The notes under the pieces were generated by a model that ran no database searches, was not told where the DNA came from, and worked only from the letters and a program-made list of their open reading frames with translations. The position numbers and the translations under genes are program-made. DNA of 64,000 nt from positions 34,103,790 through 34,167,789 of the forward strand of contig JAUPFT010000011.1 in NCBI GenBank assembly GCA_036936625.1, given 5' to 3'. Positions within the stretch are counted from its first letter, which is position 1. Every line of letters starts with the position of its first letter. This DNA is from Parnassius smintheus behrii. Lineage: Eukaryota; Arthropoda; Insecta; Lepidoptera; Papilionidae. Below are positions 1-11,929 of this stretch, piece after piece.

Positions 1-470
1 GACGTAAGGCCAATCTTGCTGATAGGTGTGCGCACCATGCAGCACTCCGGGCCTCCAGTGCTTCTTCCTGGCTCTAGGTGAAGGCCTGGTAATCCCTAGG
101 TAGAAGTTGGCGTATCTCGCGCCTCTGGGAAGGGATCTGCCGAAGGGTCAGCAACCTCCAGGTCCCGCGGAGACGCATCTCGACGCGGGGCTGAAGTCAC
201 CAACAGGCGCGCGCTCACGAGCAGCGCGTCGGGCCTTCGGAGTTCGCTTCCCAGCGTGTAGGTGAAACGCAGCGTTAGGTGATCTACATCCCGGGTGGGG
301 TCAGGGGCATCCTCGAGGCTTGACGCAAGCAGAGTTGGCCCCACAGCACATGCACCCACTGCGAAGCGACGCGCTGTACTTCTCCCACCCGGGCGGGAGT
401 CGACGACCGGCGGACGAGACCGCTCGCTAGCGCGGTCCGGATGAGACTCTCATATCTCATAGATCCCCAG
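1..470. other. GC-rich block, unassigned
   Basis: Strikingly GC-rich compared with the AT-rich surroundings. An 87-residue frame is open on the minus strand (96-359) and continues open on both sides without a recognisable domain. The base composition resembles coding regions of lepidopteran non-LTR elements, but I cannot match it. It is cut by the window edge. Confidence 0.3.
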
Positions 471-504
471 ACAATAACAATCCCGCCAGTAGTCCCATAG
501 TTAG

Positions 505-620
505 TGTTGCCGTTTTAGCGACTTTCTTGCTAGATCTAGCGGATTTTAACAATGTTTAGCGGATAAAAAAATCGTTTTAGCGAGAAATAATTATTTAGCG
601 ACTTCTAGCGACGTTTGGAC
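505..620. repeat. Cluster of TTTAGCG-type motifs
   Basis: Six or seven copies of TTTAGCGA or TCTAGCG(A/G) within about 110 bp, irregularly spaced. Such clusters are typical of subterminal transposase-binding repeats of DNA transposons. A hAT-like coding scrap lies 1 kb downstream, but no paired terminus was identified. Confidence 0.4.
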
Positions 621-944
621 ATTTGAGATGGCGACTTTTTTATAAATTATTTACCTTTATCGTATGTTCAATTTTGTAATCTACCGCTGTTAAGACTGCA
701 CATGTAATATAATATCACGGGAATTCCCGAACAAAAAGTAACAATTCAATGACGTTCGTTCACATATCATCTGTTTCGTTTATTACTACCACTAATGAGT
801 GAGATAAAAAATACTGCTCACGTTACCAATGTTTTATTCGGCAGGCCCATTTCTTTAGAGATCATATTTTGTGACTGTTGTGTGTGAATATTCCGCGTGA
901 AAAATATTACTTATCAAGATTAGGCAGTTTGGAAGCTTCGTTGA

Positions 945-1574
945 AAAAACCGGCCAAGAGCGTGTCGGGCCACGCTCAGTGTAGGGTTCCGTAGTTTCCC
1001 GTCCGTCACAATAAGTGTTCCCACTTATAAGTTTAAAGATGGGTATCCATTATGTTCGCGCTCCAGCAGCGCTCCGCGCTCCTGCAACTGCTCCCGGTAG
1101 GGGGTACTGTTGTTTCCATCCAAGTTCAAAATGATTTTCCTAGAAAGTCCTTACAAAGTTCTACTTTTCATATTTTTTTCATATTTTCTAAACTTATGGT
1201 TCAAAAGTTAGAGGGGGGGGACACATTGTTTTTTACTTTTGGAGCGATTATTTCCGAAATTATTGACATTATCAAAAAATGATTTTAGTAAACCCCTATT
1301 CATTTTTAAATACCTTTCCAACAATATATCACACGTTAGGGTTGAAATTCAAAAAAAAAATCACTTCCCACTTTACATATAGGGGGGCTACCCTAATAAA
1401 ACATGTTTTTCCAATTTTTATTTTACCACTTTGTCGGCGTGATTGATATACATATTGGTACCAAATTTCAGTTTTCTAGTGCTAACGGTCACAGAGATTA
1501 AGCGAGGACGGACAGACGGACAGACAGACATGGCGAAACTATAAGGGTTCCTAGTTGAGTACGGAACCCTAAAA
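945..1574 (+). mobile_element. Dispersed repeat copy 1 (GGGTTCCGTAG termini)
   Basis: Begins AAAACCGGCCAAGAGCG and a GTAGGGTTCCGTAG motif, and ends GAGTACGGAACCCTAAAA, so GGGTTCCGTA and TACGGAACCC form short inverted ends. Inside is a run of (GACA/GACG) near 1,507-1,530 and an open frame (1,052-1,282) that is also present in the second copy and looks incidental. A nearly full-length second copy lies in reverse orientation at 45,454-46,051. Non-coding; superfamily not assigned. Confidence 0.7.
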
Positions 1575-1575
1575 G

Positions 1576-1845
1576 CAGCACTTCACCCAGAATTACAAAA
1601 GTGAGTGGGAGAATAATGAGGAATTTAAACATTGTCTGAAACCCGTACCAGGTGACTGAAATGTACGCGAAATTAAACGACCTTAAAAAGGATTTAGTAG
1701 CGAAGAAACATAAAAAACAATACGAATTGCTTTCCCAAAATAAACAACTGACATTTTCTTCCACTGCAACAAAAATATGCAAAGATTGTTCAAGAGCTGA
1801 ATGCACACTGCTAAACATAGTTCAATTTGCCTTCTTCTGATTAGA
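1576..1845 (+). pseudogene. hAT-like BED-finger transposase fragment
   Basis: Translating frame by frame gives QHFTQNYKSEWENNEEFKHC, a short break, then AKLNDLKK-x5-KKHKKQYELL followed by SSTATKICKDCSRAECTL. This is the wording of the N-terminal zinc-finger region of hAT-like transposases, where a Cys pair precedes an H-x-KH segment. The Cys pair has been lost and stops interrupt the frame. A further open piece at about 1,895-2,075 (GKPKIGTGDIGEASTSAEVL, rich in acidic residues) may be its remainder. It lies directly against the dispersed repeat at 945-1,574. Confidence 0.5.
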
Positions 1846-2377
1846 AATCAGTAAAGGATTAAAAAAAATTGCGCAACGTATGACATTCCTGAAGATGTTG
1901 TCAACTAAGTCGGTAAAGGCAAACCAAAGATAGGAACTGGAGACATTGGCGAAGCTTCAACTTCCGCTGAAGTTCTTTTTGAAGATCTGGATCCTAACTT
2001 CGCTATTGATTTTGAAATTGAGGTCCAGGAACGTATTGAACTAATTGTTTTATTTTTAATATGGTGACTTATGTGTGAACGTGGTTTAAAGATTAAAGAT
2101 TTATTTTTCACAATATTTTTTTATTTTTACATGAATGATTTTTGTTTTGGTTGTCATGTCATAAACCTACACTATAAATAACCGATTTATATGAAATAGA
2201 GTCCGCTCTTTTTAAGGTTTTTCTAAATTTATGGACACTAAGTATTCATTGTATACGATTTAGCAAGACTCCTAGGAAATTTATAAAATTCCAAATCTAT
2301 TTAGGAAATGTATAAAATATTGATACAGAGATACATTTCTTAGGAATTTAAATAATTCCAATATCGTATTAGGAATA

Positions 2378-3990
2378 CAAATATAAATATAAATATAAAT
2401 ATAAATATAAATATAAATATAAATATAAATATAAATATAAATATAAATATAAATATAAATATAAATATAAATATAAATATAAATATAAATATAAATATAA
2501 ATATAAATATAAATATAAATATAAATATAAATATAAATATAAATATAAATATAAATATAAATATAAATATAAATATAAATATAAATATAAATATAAATAT
2601 AAATATAAATATAAATATAAATATAAATATAAATATAAATATAAATATAAATATAAATATAAATATAAATATAAATATAAATATAAATATAAATATAAAT
2701 ATAAATATAAATATAAATATAAATATAAATATAAATATAAATATAAATATAAATATAAATATAAATATAAATATAAATATAAATATAAATATAAATATAA
2801 ATATAAATATAAATATAAATATAAATATAAATATAAATATAAATATAAATATAAATATAAATATAAATATAAATATAAATATAAATATAAATATAAATAT
2901 AAATATAAATATAAATATAAATATAAATATAAATATAAATATAAATATAAATATAAATATAAATATAAATATAAATATAAATATAAATATAAATATAAAT
3001 ATAAATATAAATATAAATATAAATATAAATATAAATATAAATATAAATATAAATATAAATATAAATATAAATATAAATATAAATATAAATATAAATATAA
3101 ATATAAATATAAATATAAATATAAATATAAATATAAATATAAATATAAATATAAATATAAATATAAATATAAATATAAATATAAATATAAATATAAATAT
3201 AAATATAAATATAAATATAAATATAAATATAAATATAAATATAAATATAAATATAAATATAAATATAAATATAAATATAAATATAAATATAAATATAAAT
3301 ATAAATATAAATATAAATATAAATATAAATATAAATATAAATATAAATATAAATATAAATATAAATATAAATATAAATATAAATATAAATATAAATATAA
3401 ATATAAATATAAATATAAATATAAATATAAATATAAATATAAATATAAATATAAATATAAATATAAATATAAATATAAATATAAATATAAATATAAATAT
3501 AAATATAAATATAAATATAAATATAAATATAAATATAAATATAAATATAAATATAAATATAAATATAAATATAAATATAAATATAAATATAAATATAAAT
3601 ATAAATATAAATATAAATATAAATATAAATATAAATATAAATATAAATATAAATATTAATATAAATATAAATATAAATATAAATATAAATATAAATATAA
3701 ATATAAATATAAATATAAATATAAATATAAATATAAATATAAATATAAATATAAATATAAATATAAATATAAATATAAATATAAATATAAATATAAATAT
3801 AAATATAAATATAAATATAAATATAAATATAAATATAAATATAAATATAAATATAAATATAAATATAAATATAAATATAAATATAAATATAAATATAAAT
3901 ATAAATATAAATATAAATATAAATATAAATATAAATATAAATATAAATATAAATATAAATATAAATATAAATATAAATATAAATATAAAT
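2378..3990. repeat. 1.6-kb ATAAAT hexanucleotide microsatellite
   Basis: About 268 head-to-tail copies of ATAAAT with one visible substitution (A to T near 3,656). Flanks are AT-rich but unique. The minus strand reads Leu-Tyr repeatedly, which explains the 144-residue open frame at 3,656-4,090. That frame is not a gene. The exact length may be an assembly estimate. Confidence 0.98.
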
Positions 3991-4543
3991 ACAAATCGAA
4001 AGCTATGTGTGAATAAAATAAATAAAACACGTTTTTAAATGAAGAATCAGAGTTTTTATTACTGGTCTCATTGAGACAATCAAGTAACAATCATACGGCT
4101 TATAAATTATAATATCTTTATATTTCTTGACAATTTAGGAAATAGACTCATTGAGACTAACAAGATACAATCATAAGGTATAATATAATATACTAATTTA
4201 AGCTTAATAAATCAACTATTTATTAATTCTTAAGGTCCATTTATCACAAATACAGTAATAAACTAGGTACATACCTCGGTTGGTATGTAGTTTATTTTCA
4301 TGTTGAAAAGTAAGTATACGTCGACTTGTAAGTAAGCATCTATAGGCATAGTACATAATATAGGTATCACAACACGAGGAGCCGCTTTTGGTGCACCCAA
4401 TTATTATCTAAAATTATTTTATAAATAACCGCTGGTAATATCAATCAATGACAATATATTTGTATATTACTTAAATTTATTCAACAATTAATGGGTTATG
4501 AAATAATCCTACACTTATGAAAGTGCGATCGGCAGGTTGTCGC

Positions 4544-4896
4544 TAGGCTTGGGTAAAAAATCGATATATCGAAATATCGATATTTTCTTAAATATCGTCG
4601 ATGTTTATAAATCGCGCTATATTGATATTCAATATTCATGGAGTATCGAATTCGTATTAATTTTGACATATTTTAAAATTTTGTATTAATCGACAAAACA
4701 TTAAGCAACAAAAATATTCATGTGTCGTTGGCGTTTTTTTCTTGTCATCCAACCATCCAGTAATACCATTTTGAGCCTTATCGTACTACATTATGCAAAA
4801 CAACCGAACCGATATTCATCACGTGAATATATCGATACTGTTTTAAAAATATAGATACGATATATATCGATATAGTATTTCACTTGCCCATCTCTA
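4544..4896. mobile_element. hAT-type MITE A (ATCGATATATCG array)
   Basis: Right terminus CCCATCTCTA (reverse TAGAGATGGGC) pairs with left terminus TAGGCTTGGG. Subterminal regions are packed with ATCGATAT and ATATCGAT palindromes. The flanking 8-mers GTTGTCGC and CTCGTCGA agree at five positions, so the target duplication is eroded. No coding sequence. Confidence 0.6.
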
Positions 4897-5042
4897 CTCG
4901 TCGATATTGCCACATGAGTAGATAAACGGAATATTGCTAGCAGCTAGACCCGGACACGCGAGGGATCCCGTTTGCGCGCCGATCGCTCGCCTGCGTCTGC
5001 TTCACCCCCTTAAAGCTTACGGGAACACGATAACATTTCGTC

Positions 5043-5703
5043 TTAAGGGGATATAGTAAGTCAGCTCAAATTCTAATTTCGCCCCCACTTCCCCGCGCGT
5101 CGTATGCTATGTACCGACATGTTTGTAATCACTAATACTTTAAGTATATATATAGGTCGTTAGATACTTATTTCATTAGGTTTATCATATTTATGCCTGT
5201 TTCTTAACGACAACCCAATCACTTCTTATTTTTATCACGGTTATTTCCCATTTTAATTTTAAGTCGTCCTGTTGAGTAATGTGTATTCTGATCGTAAGTG
5301 GCACAACTTCCCCCTTCAAAAGCGTAAGCGATACTAACGGGGCGACAGTTTAGTTTAGTTAATTTACACAGTTTAGTTAATTTATGTTTACAGTGAAAAT
5401 AATGGCATTTAAAAAAAAAAGTAAATAACATAAGCACTGCTTTATAGTCAGTTCAGTTAGTATACAAAGTTTCATATTCTTATTTAAAGTATTTTATGAA
5501 TAACAGCGGTTTATTGTTGAGTTTGGAGGCAACTTTGGATTTTTTTTCTATCGAGAAAATTTTACGGAATCGTGTTTTCGTCTAACATAGTCCTTAACAT
5601 TAATCCTCAACTTTACCATATATTTATTTCAAAATTAATGCTGCAATACTTTCGGCATAACGGAGGATCTTGCTAAGCCATTTGAGGTTATATTTCCCCT
5701 TAA
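5043..5703. mobile_element. piggyBac-like MITE copy 1 (TTAA target)
   Basis: 661 bp bounded by TTAA on both sides, with ends TTAAGGGGATATAGTAA and TATATTTCCCCTTAA giving imperfect inverted termini. TTAA target duplications are the hallmark of piggyBac-type transposition. A second copy in the same orientation lies at 38,000-38,655 inside EcR. The only open frames are short and not conserved between copies. Confidence 0.75.
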
Positions 5704-6119
5704 CGGCACGTGTAATCTGTTGCTGCTCACAGATTTCAATATACTAATAATGCCTTCAGAGTGATGTTGGGACTCACGATTTATCGTGCAAGCACGTAAT
5801 GACGACTTTCACGCTTTAATACACCAACGATGGCCTCTCTTATGCGCAAAGTGCTAGGGAGCTCCAACACTAATCTGAAGGTCATTAGTGGTGATAAGCC
5901 AGACTGTCATGTGGCACTGGGTATACAGTATACACACACATGTGTACGAAGTGCTAAAACTGGCCCGGAAAATATTTAAAGTAATGTCGTGGTGTAGTTT
6001 CATTCTGTTTACTAACATAGGTTGTAATTTCAAATTATTATGGACCAAAAATCTGAAATAAATATACTTTTTCTTTTACTTTTATAAATCCACGAATACA
6101 AGTACACAATAAGTCATTA

Positions 6120-6325
6120 TAATGTGGAAGAGCCACGCTACATCTATATTATGGTTGTAGCACGAATGGGTCGGCTCGACCGGGGAAGGACCACGCTCTC
6201 ACAGAATACCAGCGTAAAATAGCAGCTTAAACCTGTAGGGTTTCGTATGGTGAGTGTAGGATCCGAAGTCCCTTTTTACTGGAAACGAGGCATTCCATCT
6301 TAGTCCTCAAGGGTGACAACTATTG
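6120..6325 (+). mobile_element. SINE-like family copy, 5' part
   Basis: Matches the family consensus seen best at 62,712-63,030: AGAGCCACGCTAC, then GGGTCGGCTCGACCGGGGAA, then CTCTCACAGAATACCAGCGT. It breaks off after TCCTCAAGGGTGACAAC. The 3' tail is missing. Confidence 0.75.
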
Positions 6326-7304
6326 AGCCACAAACCACATTACCGCGCATCGAAAGAAGTGTTACCACTATCCAAACGCGACGACGTAGCTTTGAAACTA
6401 ATAACAATTTTGAATAAACATATATCTATCTCACTTACACAAGTTGCGAGAACAATATCGTCGCTAAGATTAGATAAAGATAGACACACAAACATGCAAT
6501 GGCGGGTTTGTGTGGCTTATACTATATGAAATTTTACCTAAAATACGCAATAAAAATGAGTTTTTTTTAATCTGCAGTTAATTGTTTTTATATTAAAAAA
6601 TATATTTTCTTTTAAAATCATTATTACGTCCCCTCAGAAAAAAAGTATACAAAGCTTATCAGACGAATAGAAATAATCATAATGATGAAATAAAACATAT
6701 ATTTATAAGTATTTTTATTGTATTAATGAATCAAACGATATAAAATAGGTAATAAAATAGAATTAATATTAAATTTATATGAAATTATAATTAATATAAA
6801 ATAGGTAATAAAATATATTTAGTAGATAATTCATGAATAAACTAAAGTAAGAATAATTAATTATTTTGTATGAAAGTTAAAACGTAGTTTTTAATTATAA
6901 TTTCCAAAATATTTAAAATCAGAGGTAACAAATTAACTTACTCCATTAATTATATAGTCTCCCATTAATGTAGGATAATCACAAATGCGGAAAAGTGGCA
7001 ACATTGAAGCTAATGGCAATATTCGATAATTTTATTTAATTATTTTAGGTTTTTACGTTTATACGAAAACAAGAACTAAAAGTTATGTTGAAAGTGATTC
7101 CGCTTGATTTATTACGTTTTTGTGACCTTGATTAGCGTTCTTTCACTACGCATTTACCCATTTTTTTGTCGCGGCTCAACTCTGTATGCGTCACATTGAA
7201 CACTGAACTAACGTCAGCCAGGCATATGGCTGTGGCCATATGTGCAGTGGCAACGCTTTGGCGCGGTTATTACTGATCTAGTGTAATATTATATAAATCA
7301 ATGG

Positions 7305-7425
7305 TGACAACGCATCTGCGTTTTGATTTTTAATCGAGGATAAATGGAGATGTCTATGAGCCACAGCATCCACTTACCATCAGGTGGACTGTGTGCTCGT
7401 TTGTCACTCTTATTCTATATTGAAA
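7305..7425 (+). mobile_element. SINE-like family copy, 3' part
   Basis: 3' half of the family: GACAACGCATCTGCG through CTTACCATCAGGTGGACTGT and the tail TGCTCGTTTGTCACTC with an A-rich end. The DNA immediately to its right is the repeat copy also found at 20,525. Confidence 0.75.
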
Positions 7426-7795
7426 AAGTAGTTTAGGTTAGGTTAATTAGTAGATGTTATGTCATTATTATCCATTATAAGGTATTTTAGTTCCTTAAGG
7501 TTATTTATGACACAAGAAAAAAAGTTTAGTATAAAAAAAATGTAAACATCGGCAACCAGATATAATAAGGATTAGTCGGCAGTGCGTGGCTGTAAAACTA
7601 AGAATGCTTATTATAATTTAGACCTAAAAGAAGTAAGAAACTATCTTATGCCAGTTAAAGCATGCAGCACAAAATATATAAGCAATAATAGGATAAAGAC
7701 AAAAGTTTAAAATGTTTAAGATTCTAAGACATATAGAAAAGCCCCGTATTCAGAATGGAAAATTATTCAACCCGTTATCAAACAATAAGTTGAAT
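7425..7795 (+). repeat. Repeat copy A: uninterrupted (empty site)
   Basis: From TTTAGGTTAGGTTAATTAG to AACAATAAGTTGAATA this matches 20,525-20,690 joined to 21,627-21,870. In that second copy a 936-bp element interrupts the sequence, so this copy shows the ancestral empty site. The repeat itself is non-coding and of unknown family. It follows a SINE tail in both places, so SINE plus repeat were duplicated together. Confidence 0.8.
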
Positions 7796-8014
7796 ATAGT
7801 GCCAAAAAATAATATACATATATACAATATGTAACGTAATTAACGTACTTTGAGAAAGCAGTTTGTTTAGAATTGTTTACTAAATCGATTCCTATCCTTT
7901 TTAATACAGGTAATTACAGTCACACTAAATCTGTACAATCAAAACAAACTGAAATAGACCGTAACTTAAGGCAATAAGACTTTTAAGAGTGCAGTTTTAT
8001 TCGTATTATTACTA

Positions 8015-8524
8015 AGTACCCGGTTGACCAAGCTTTGCTCGGTTTTTTTAATTCGTGTGTTTTGGAAATTATATTTAGATACAAATTACGTACTGATGAA
8101 ATATAAATAATAATTTTTGATCTTAGCGACATAACAGAAAAAACGGAACTGGTTATTTGAATAAAAAATCATGAGTGCAATTATTTTAATTAAAATTTTC
8201 GTGTTTTTAAAAAATACTAAAAAGAGGGCTCGAAAAAATAGATTTTCTCAAAAAAGAAAGGAACTTTAAAAAAAATTAAAAAAGGTCGGTCGGTCGGTCT
8301 GGGCTCGAACCGAGGTTATACCAATTAAGCTATTTATAATCATTAACAATCTGTCAAAATTTACCTTCATATTCTAACGATAGTGTAGCAGTTTTTCATT
8401 GCCTAAAAACACGGACAAAAATACATTTTCTAAAAATAAATCCTAGCTAGATCGATTTATTATCCCCGAAACTCCCTGGACACTAAATTTAATGAAAATC
8501 GTTGGAGCCGTTTCCGAGATCCCG

Positions 8525-8590
<66 letters not shown>

Positions 8591-8627
8591 AGAATTGCTC
8601 CTTTAATAGTATAGGATTCTGTCATTC
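8015..8627 (-). mobile_element. Retroposon-like repeat with tRNA-like boxes
   Basis: On the minus strand it contains TAGCTTAATTGGTATAACC (A-box-like) next to GGTTCGAGCCC (B-box-like), then GACC repeats. At the opposite side are AAACGGCTCCAACGATTTTC and a (TA)n run. The right end reads CAAGAATTGCTCC. The left end carries CCAAGCTTTGCTCGG, which can form a small hairpin. These segments are familiar from lepidopteran dispersed repeats. Exact boundaries are uncertain. Confidence 0.5.
8525..8588. repeat. (TA)n microsatellite
   Basis: About 32 TA units, within the retroposon-like repeat at 8,015-8,627. Tyr-Ile repeats in the overlapping open frame are an artefact of this run. Confidence 0.97.
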
Positions 8628-8800
8628 AATAAAAATAAAGAAAAATGAACTTTATTTCAAGCACGTTAAAGTCTGCGTTCGTGGATTTGTACTGTGACCA
8701 CAACATTCTTCCGGAATTAGTATATTTATATTATATTATTATAACATAATATATTAATTGAGGTGTCTGAGGGTGTGCGTTAATTACGTTACATATTGTG

Positions 8801-8874
<74 letters not shown>
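8801..8874. repeat. (TA)n microsatellite
   Basis: About 36 TA units with one CA interruption near the left end. The overlapping 77-residue open frame is a repeat artefact. Confidence 0.97.
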
Positions 8875-8875
<1 letters not shown>

Positions 8876-9554
8876 GTGTGTAAGTGTAAACACCGCTGTC
8901 ACTGAAACCATAGGTAGTTGGCTTTAATATAAAAATATTTATCCGATTTAAAAAAAAAACGCTATTTTCTTTCATAAAATTGAAATAGTTTCTGTCCGAC
9001 ACCGTCCGTAAATTCATGGATACCCTATGCGCCCAAGTGACGTAATCACAGTAAAGATCACCGCCCGCCCTTGATACCTACACAACATTTCAATAAAAAC
9101 ACAATGGTACACATAACCTATGATGTAACTTTTCCTTCATACTTTCATACTGGCTTAGGACAGTCAAAAATTCCTACCCTTTGTGTTACGTGACGAGTCC
9201 AAATTAATGTAAGTTAGATTTAACAACAAAGAAAATTAAACATTAATAATAGTAAATCATTAGGTAGGATTTTTGGCGTATTTAAAAGGTTAATTATAAT
9301 GTGACGCACACACGGCTACACAATAAGCTATGCAAAACCAATTGGTAGCTCGCCGTCCAATCAAGGACCCGGGATCCCGGGACTGTCTTAGCAGGATACC
9401 ACGGCCCTGGAACGCAAAGGGCATTTGAAGCGTAAGCTGACCGTTCATTGTACGGAAAGATCATACAAAGCGAGGCCAAGACAAACTGGTTTTTTAGTTT
9501 GATGTGTAGCCTGATTGATTGATTATTTTTACTTACCTATTAAATAAAATCCTC

Positions 9555-9623
9555 GTAAATGAATCCCATTTTGATCCGCTTTTACATTAATCGTAAAAGC
9601 TATTCAAAATGGGATCCATTTAC
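9555..9623. repeat. 31-bp-arm hairpin at the transposase 3' end
   Basis: Arms 9,555-9,585 and 9,593-9,623 are inverted copies with about four mismatches around a 7-base loop ATTAATC. The former stop codon of the adjacent minus-strand transposase (TAG at 9,600-9,602) falls inside the right arm. The hairpin may be a modified terminus or a transposase binding site of that element. Confidence 0.85.
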
Positions 9624-10647
9624 AGCCACGCATGCCTCCGCACGTTTCCGTAGATTGTTACGCACTCTAGGAAGCACAACAGTGTCATTTTTTAAGTCTC
9701 GAAACACACTAAGAATTCGCCTTTTGAGTTCCGACGTATTACGGAACTTAGTTGCAAACACTCAGCTTCACTTCTCCCCAAAGATAAAAGTCCAGCGAGG
9801 TAAGGTCGGGCGAGCGCGCTGGCCACGCCACTGGCCCACCACGTCCTATCCATCGCACAGGAAACTTCTCATCCAGCATAGCCCTGATTAGCAGCTGAAA
9901 ATGTGCAGGGGCACCGTCATGTTGGTAGTAGAGGTTTCTCAGTGATTGAAGAGGCACATTTTCTAACATCCTATCGTATACATGTCGTAAAATAGCCATG
10001 TACGACAGTGCATTCAAGTGGCCGTCAGTAAAATAGGGTCCAAGAAGTTTGCCGTCTAAAATTACCGCCCACACGTTTACGGAAAAACGGTGCTGATAAA
10101 TGTTTTGCCGTATTCGGTGTTCGTTTACCCGACTCCAGTAATGTTCATTACGAACATTGTAAATGTCCGACCTTGTAAACACTGCTTCGTCCGTAAATAA
10201 AATGGAAACGTTATCAAAGTTTTGAATAAGCCATTGCGAAAATACCACCCGCAGTAAGTGGTCGTTTTCATTTAACTCTTGAACCGGCTGAAAATGATAC
10301 GGATGTTGACGATCAAAGTGTAGAGTTTTCCAAATTATCGAGTGAGTAATACCGAAAATACAGGCCACCCGCCTGGTACTCTCCTCTGGGCTCTCCGCGA
10401 AGAAATCCAAGATACGTTCTTGAAGGGTAACTGGCAGCTGCTGGTTGCCACGCCCCTGAGCATGAACCGGCACGGTAAACTGTCCATAGCTACGTAACCT
10501 TTGCGTGGCCGCCAACAAAGTTTCACGATTTGGCACAGGTTGTCCAGGCAATAGTTCTGCGTACATTCGTCGAGCCTCGTTCACATTGTCTCTGGCTACG
10601 GCATAAAGTCGTACCATTTCGGTCCACTGCACGTTTGTGTACGACAT
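9600..10647 (-). pseudogene. Tc1/mariner-superfamily transposase (DD41D), frameshifted
   Basis: Cut-and-paste transposase. The 299-residue main frame opens MSYTNVQWTEMVRLYAVARD, a helix-turn-helix start common in an abundant insect family. The catalytic core has TDEAVF (first Asp), HDGAPAHF (second Asp) and SPDLTSLDFYLWG (third Asp). I count 41 residues between the second and third Asp, so DD41D by this count. The frame stops at 9,748. In another phase the C-terminus continues as ELKRRILSVFRDLKN and RKRAEACVAVNGSHFE, ending at 9,600. One frameshift or stop region near 9,735-9,755 has therefore disabled an otherwise well-preserved copy. Its 5' flank is interrupted by a hAT-type MITE at 10,799-11,414. 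Confidence 0.85.
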
Positions 10648-10798
10648 AATTATAAACTAAAACACACTCCGCACAAAAACTACAACTAGGTACCTAAAAC
10701 ACAAATAAGCGGCGTTGAATATCGGCACGGCGCGGTGCGCGGTTGTAAATCAAATTTACACATGCACTCGCTAGAGACGCAGCGACCGACTGACACAC

Positions 10799-11414
10799 TA
10801 GAGATGTGTCAATCATGCATGATTCGTTCGATTGAGCTGATACACTTAAAAGTATTGATGGTTCATTCATTTGTTTTTGAATGAACCAGTACAACCAATC
10901 ACAAACAATTGACGGTACCTTCTTAACCCGCGATTTGTTTGAATTGTGAATGAGCCGCAAACCGACCGAATCCCGAATGATCTGAATAAAAAGGGGAATC
11001 GTATTAACGATGTAGACTGCAGAGTATCAGGAGTATTCATTATTTAAGGGTTTTTGAATTATAAAATTGTTACCTAAATTAAAAAATATTATTAATTTTA
11101 TTATATTTATTTGTTACATCTATGAGTTAAAAATATCATTTCGTAGAGTTTACTAAAAATAACACTTCAAAAAATTTCATGATAAATGATTTATTTAATG
11201 ATAATTTTCAACCACCATATATAAGTATAAGATAGGTACATGTTTAATTTTTGTAGCAAATGTTAAAATTTTCGGTTCCCAATGGATCTCACAGAGTACC
11301 TACTGGAGCCTGAAATGATCCATTTGAATGATCGATCCAAATGTACCAGTACGCGTGACGAAATGTATACTAGAATGATTCGGTCACTATAAATGAATGA
11401 TTGACACATGTCTA
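10799..11414. mobile_element. hAT-type MITE B (GAATGATC array), perfect TSD
   Basis: 616 bp with ends TAGAGATGTGTCAATCATGC and, reversed, TAGACATGTGTCAATCATTC. It is flanked by the perfect 8-bp duplication TGACACAC (10,791-10,798 and 11,415-11,422). Removing it restores a continuous sequence upstream of the DD41D transposase. Subterminal regions repeat GAATGATC and ATGATTCG motifs. No coding capacity. A small hairpin (TGGTTCATTCA/TGAATGAACCA) is near 10,857. Confidence 0.9.
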
Positions 11415-11929
11415 TGACACACTGAAATAGTGACGCTATGGACTGTGGGCTGATGGCCTTGACCGCTCAGCTGCGTGCGAGATCTCGCGCGAATAGCTGC
11501 CACTACGATATGTTGACTGGAATTTTGTATATGCTGAGGGTGAAATAATTGTAAGGAAAAATTGAGATTTGACAAAAAAAACCGTTGTTATTTTTCATTG
11601 AATTTACGTTCTATAAGTGAAACCAAACCACTGGTTTCAAGGATAACGGTGTTTACACTAACACCCTTAGCGGCGCGAACTAATTGCAATGTGTATGTCC
11701 ACATATTCGCGAAGGACACCTCCCCCCGTGGTGGATTCATAGCGCGACTCAGGCAATGGAGGCCAGGTTAAGGTTAAGGCCATTTTGGACGCATAGTTAT
11801 TTTGACAGACGTTTAGTGAGTTGATGTGTGTTTTTGTGAAAATAGAAAAAAATGATTACGAGCCGTCATAAATTTTTTTGTTTTTGATAGACAATACGCC
11901 TACCCAAAAAAAAAAAAAGTTGGACTCTA

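Noticed and set aside
1052..1282. 76-residue frame, with a related frame at 45,579-45,827
   Set aside because: Both fall in the inverted dispersed repeat and read opposite strands of it, so neither is a conserved protein.
3656..4090. 144-residue Leu-Tyr repeat open frame
   Set aside because: It is the translation of the ATAAAT microsatellite; no start context, domain or codon signal.
8443..9017. Open frames with Tyr-Ile repeats (also at 21,788-22,042 and 26,037-26,255)
   Set aside because: Produced by (TA)n microsatellites.
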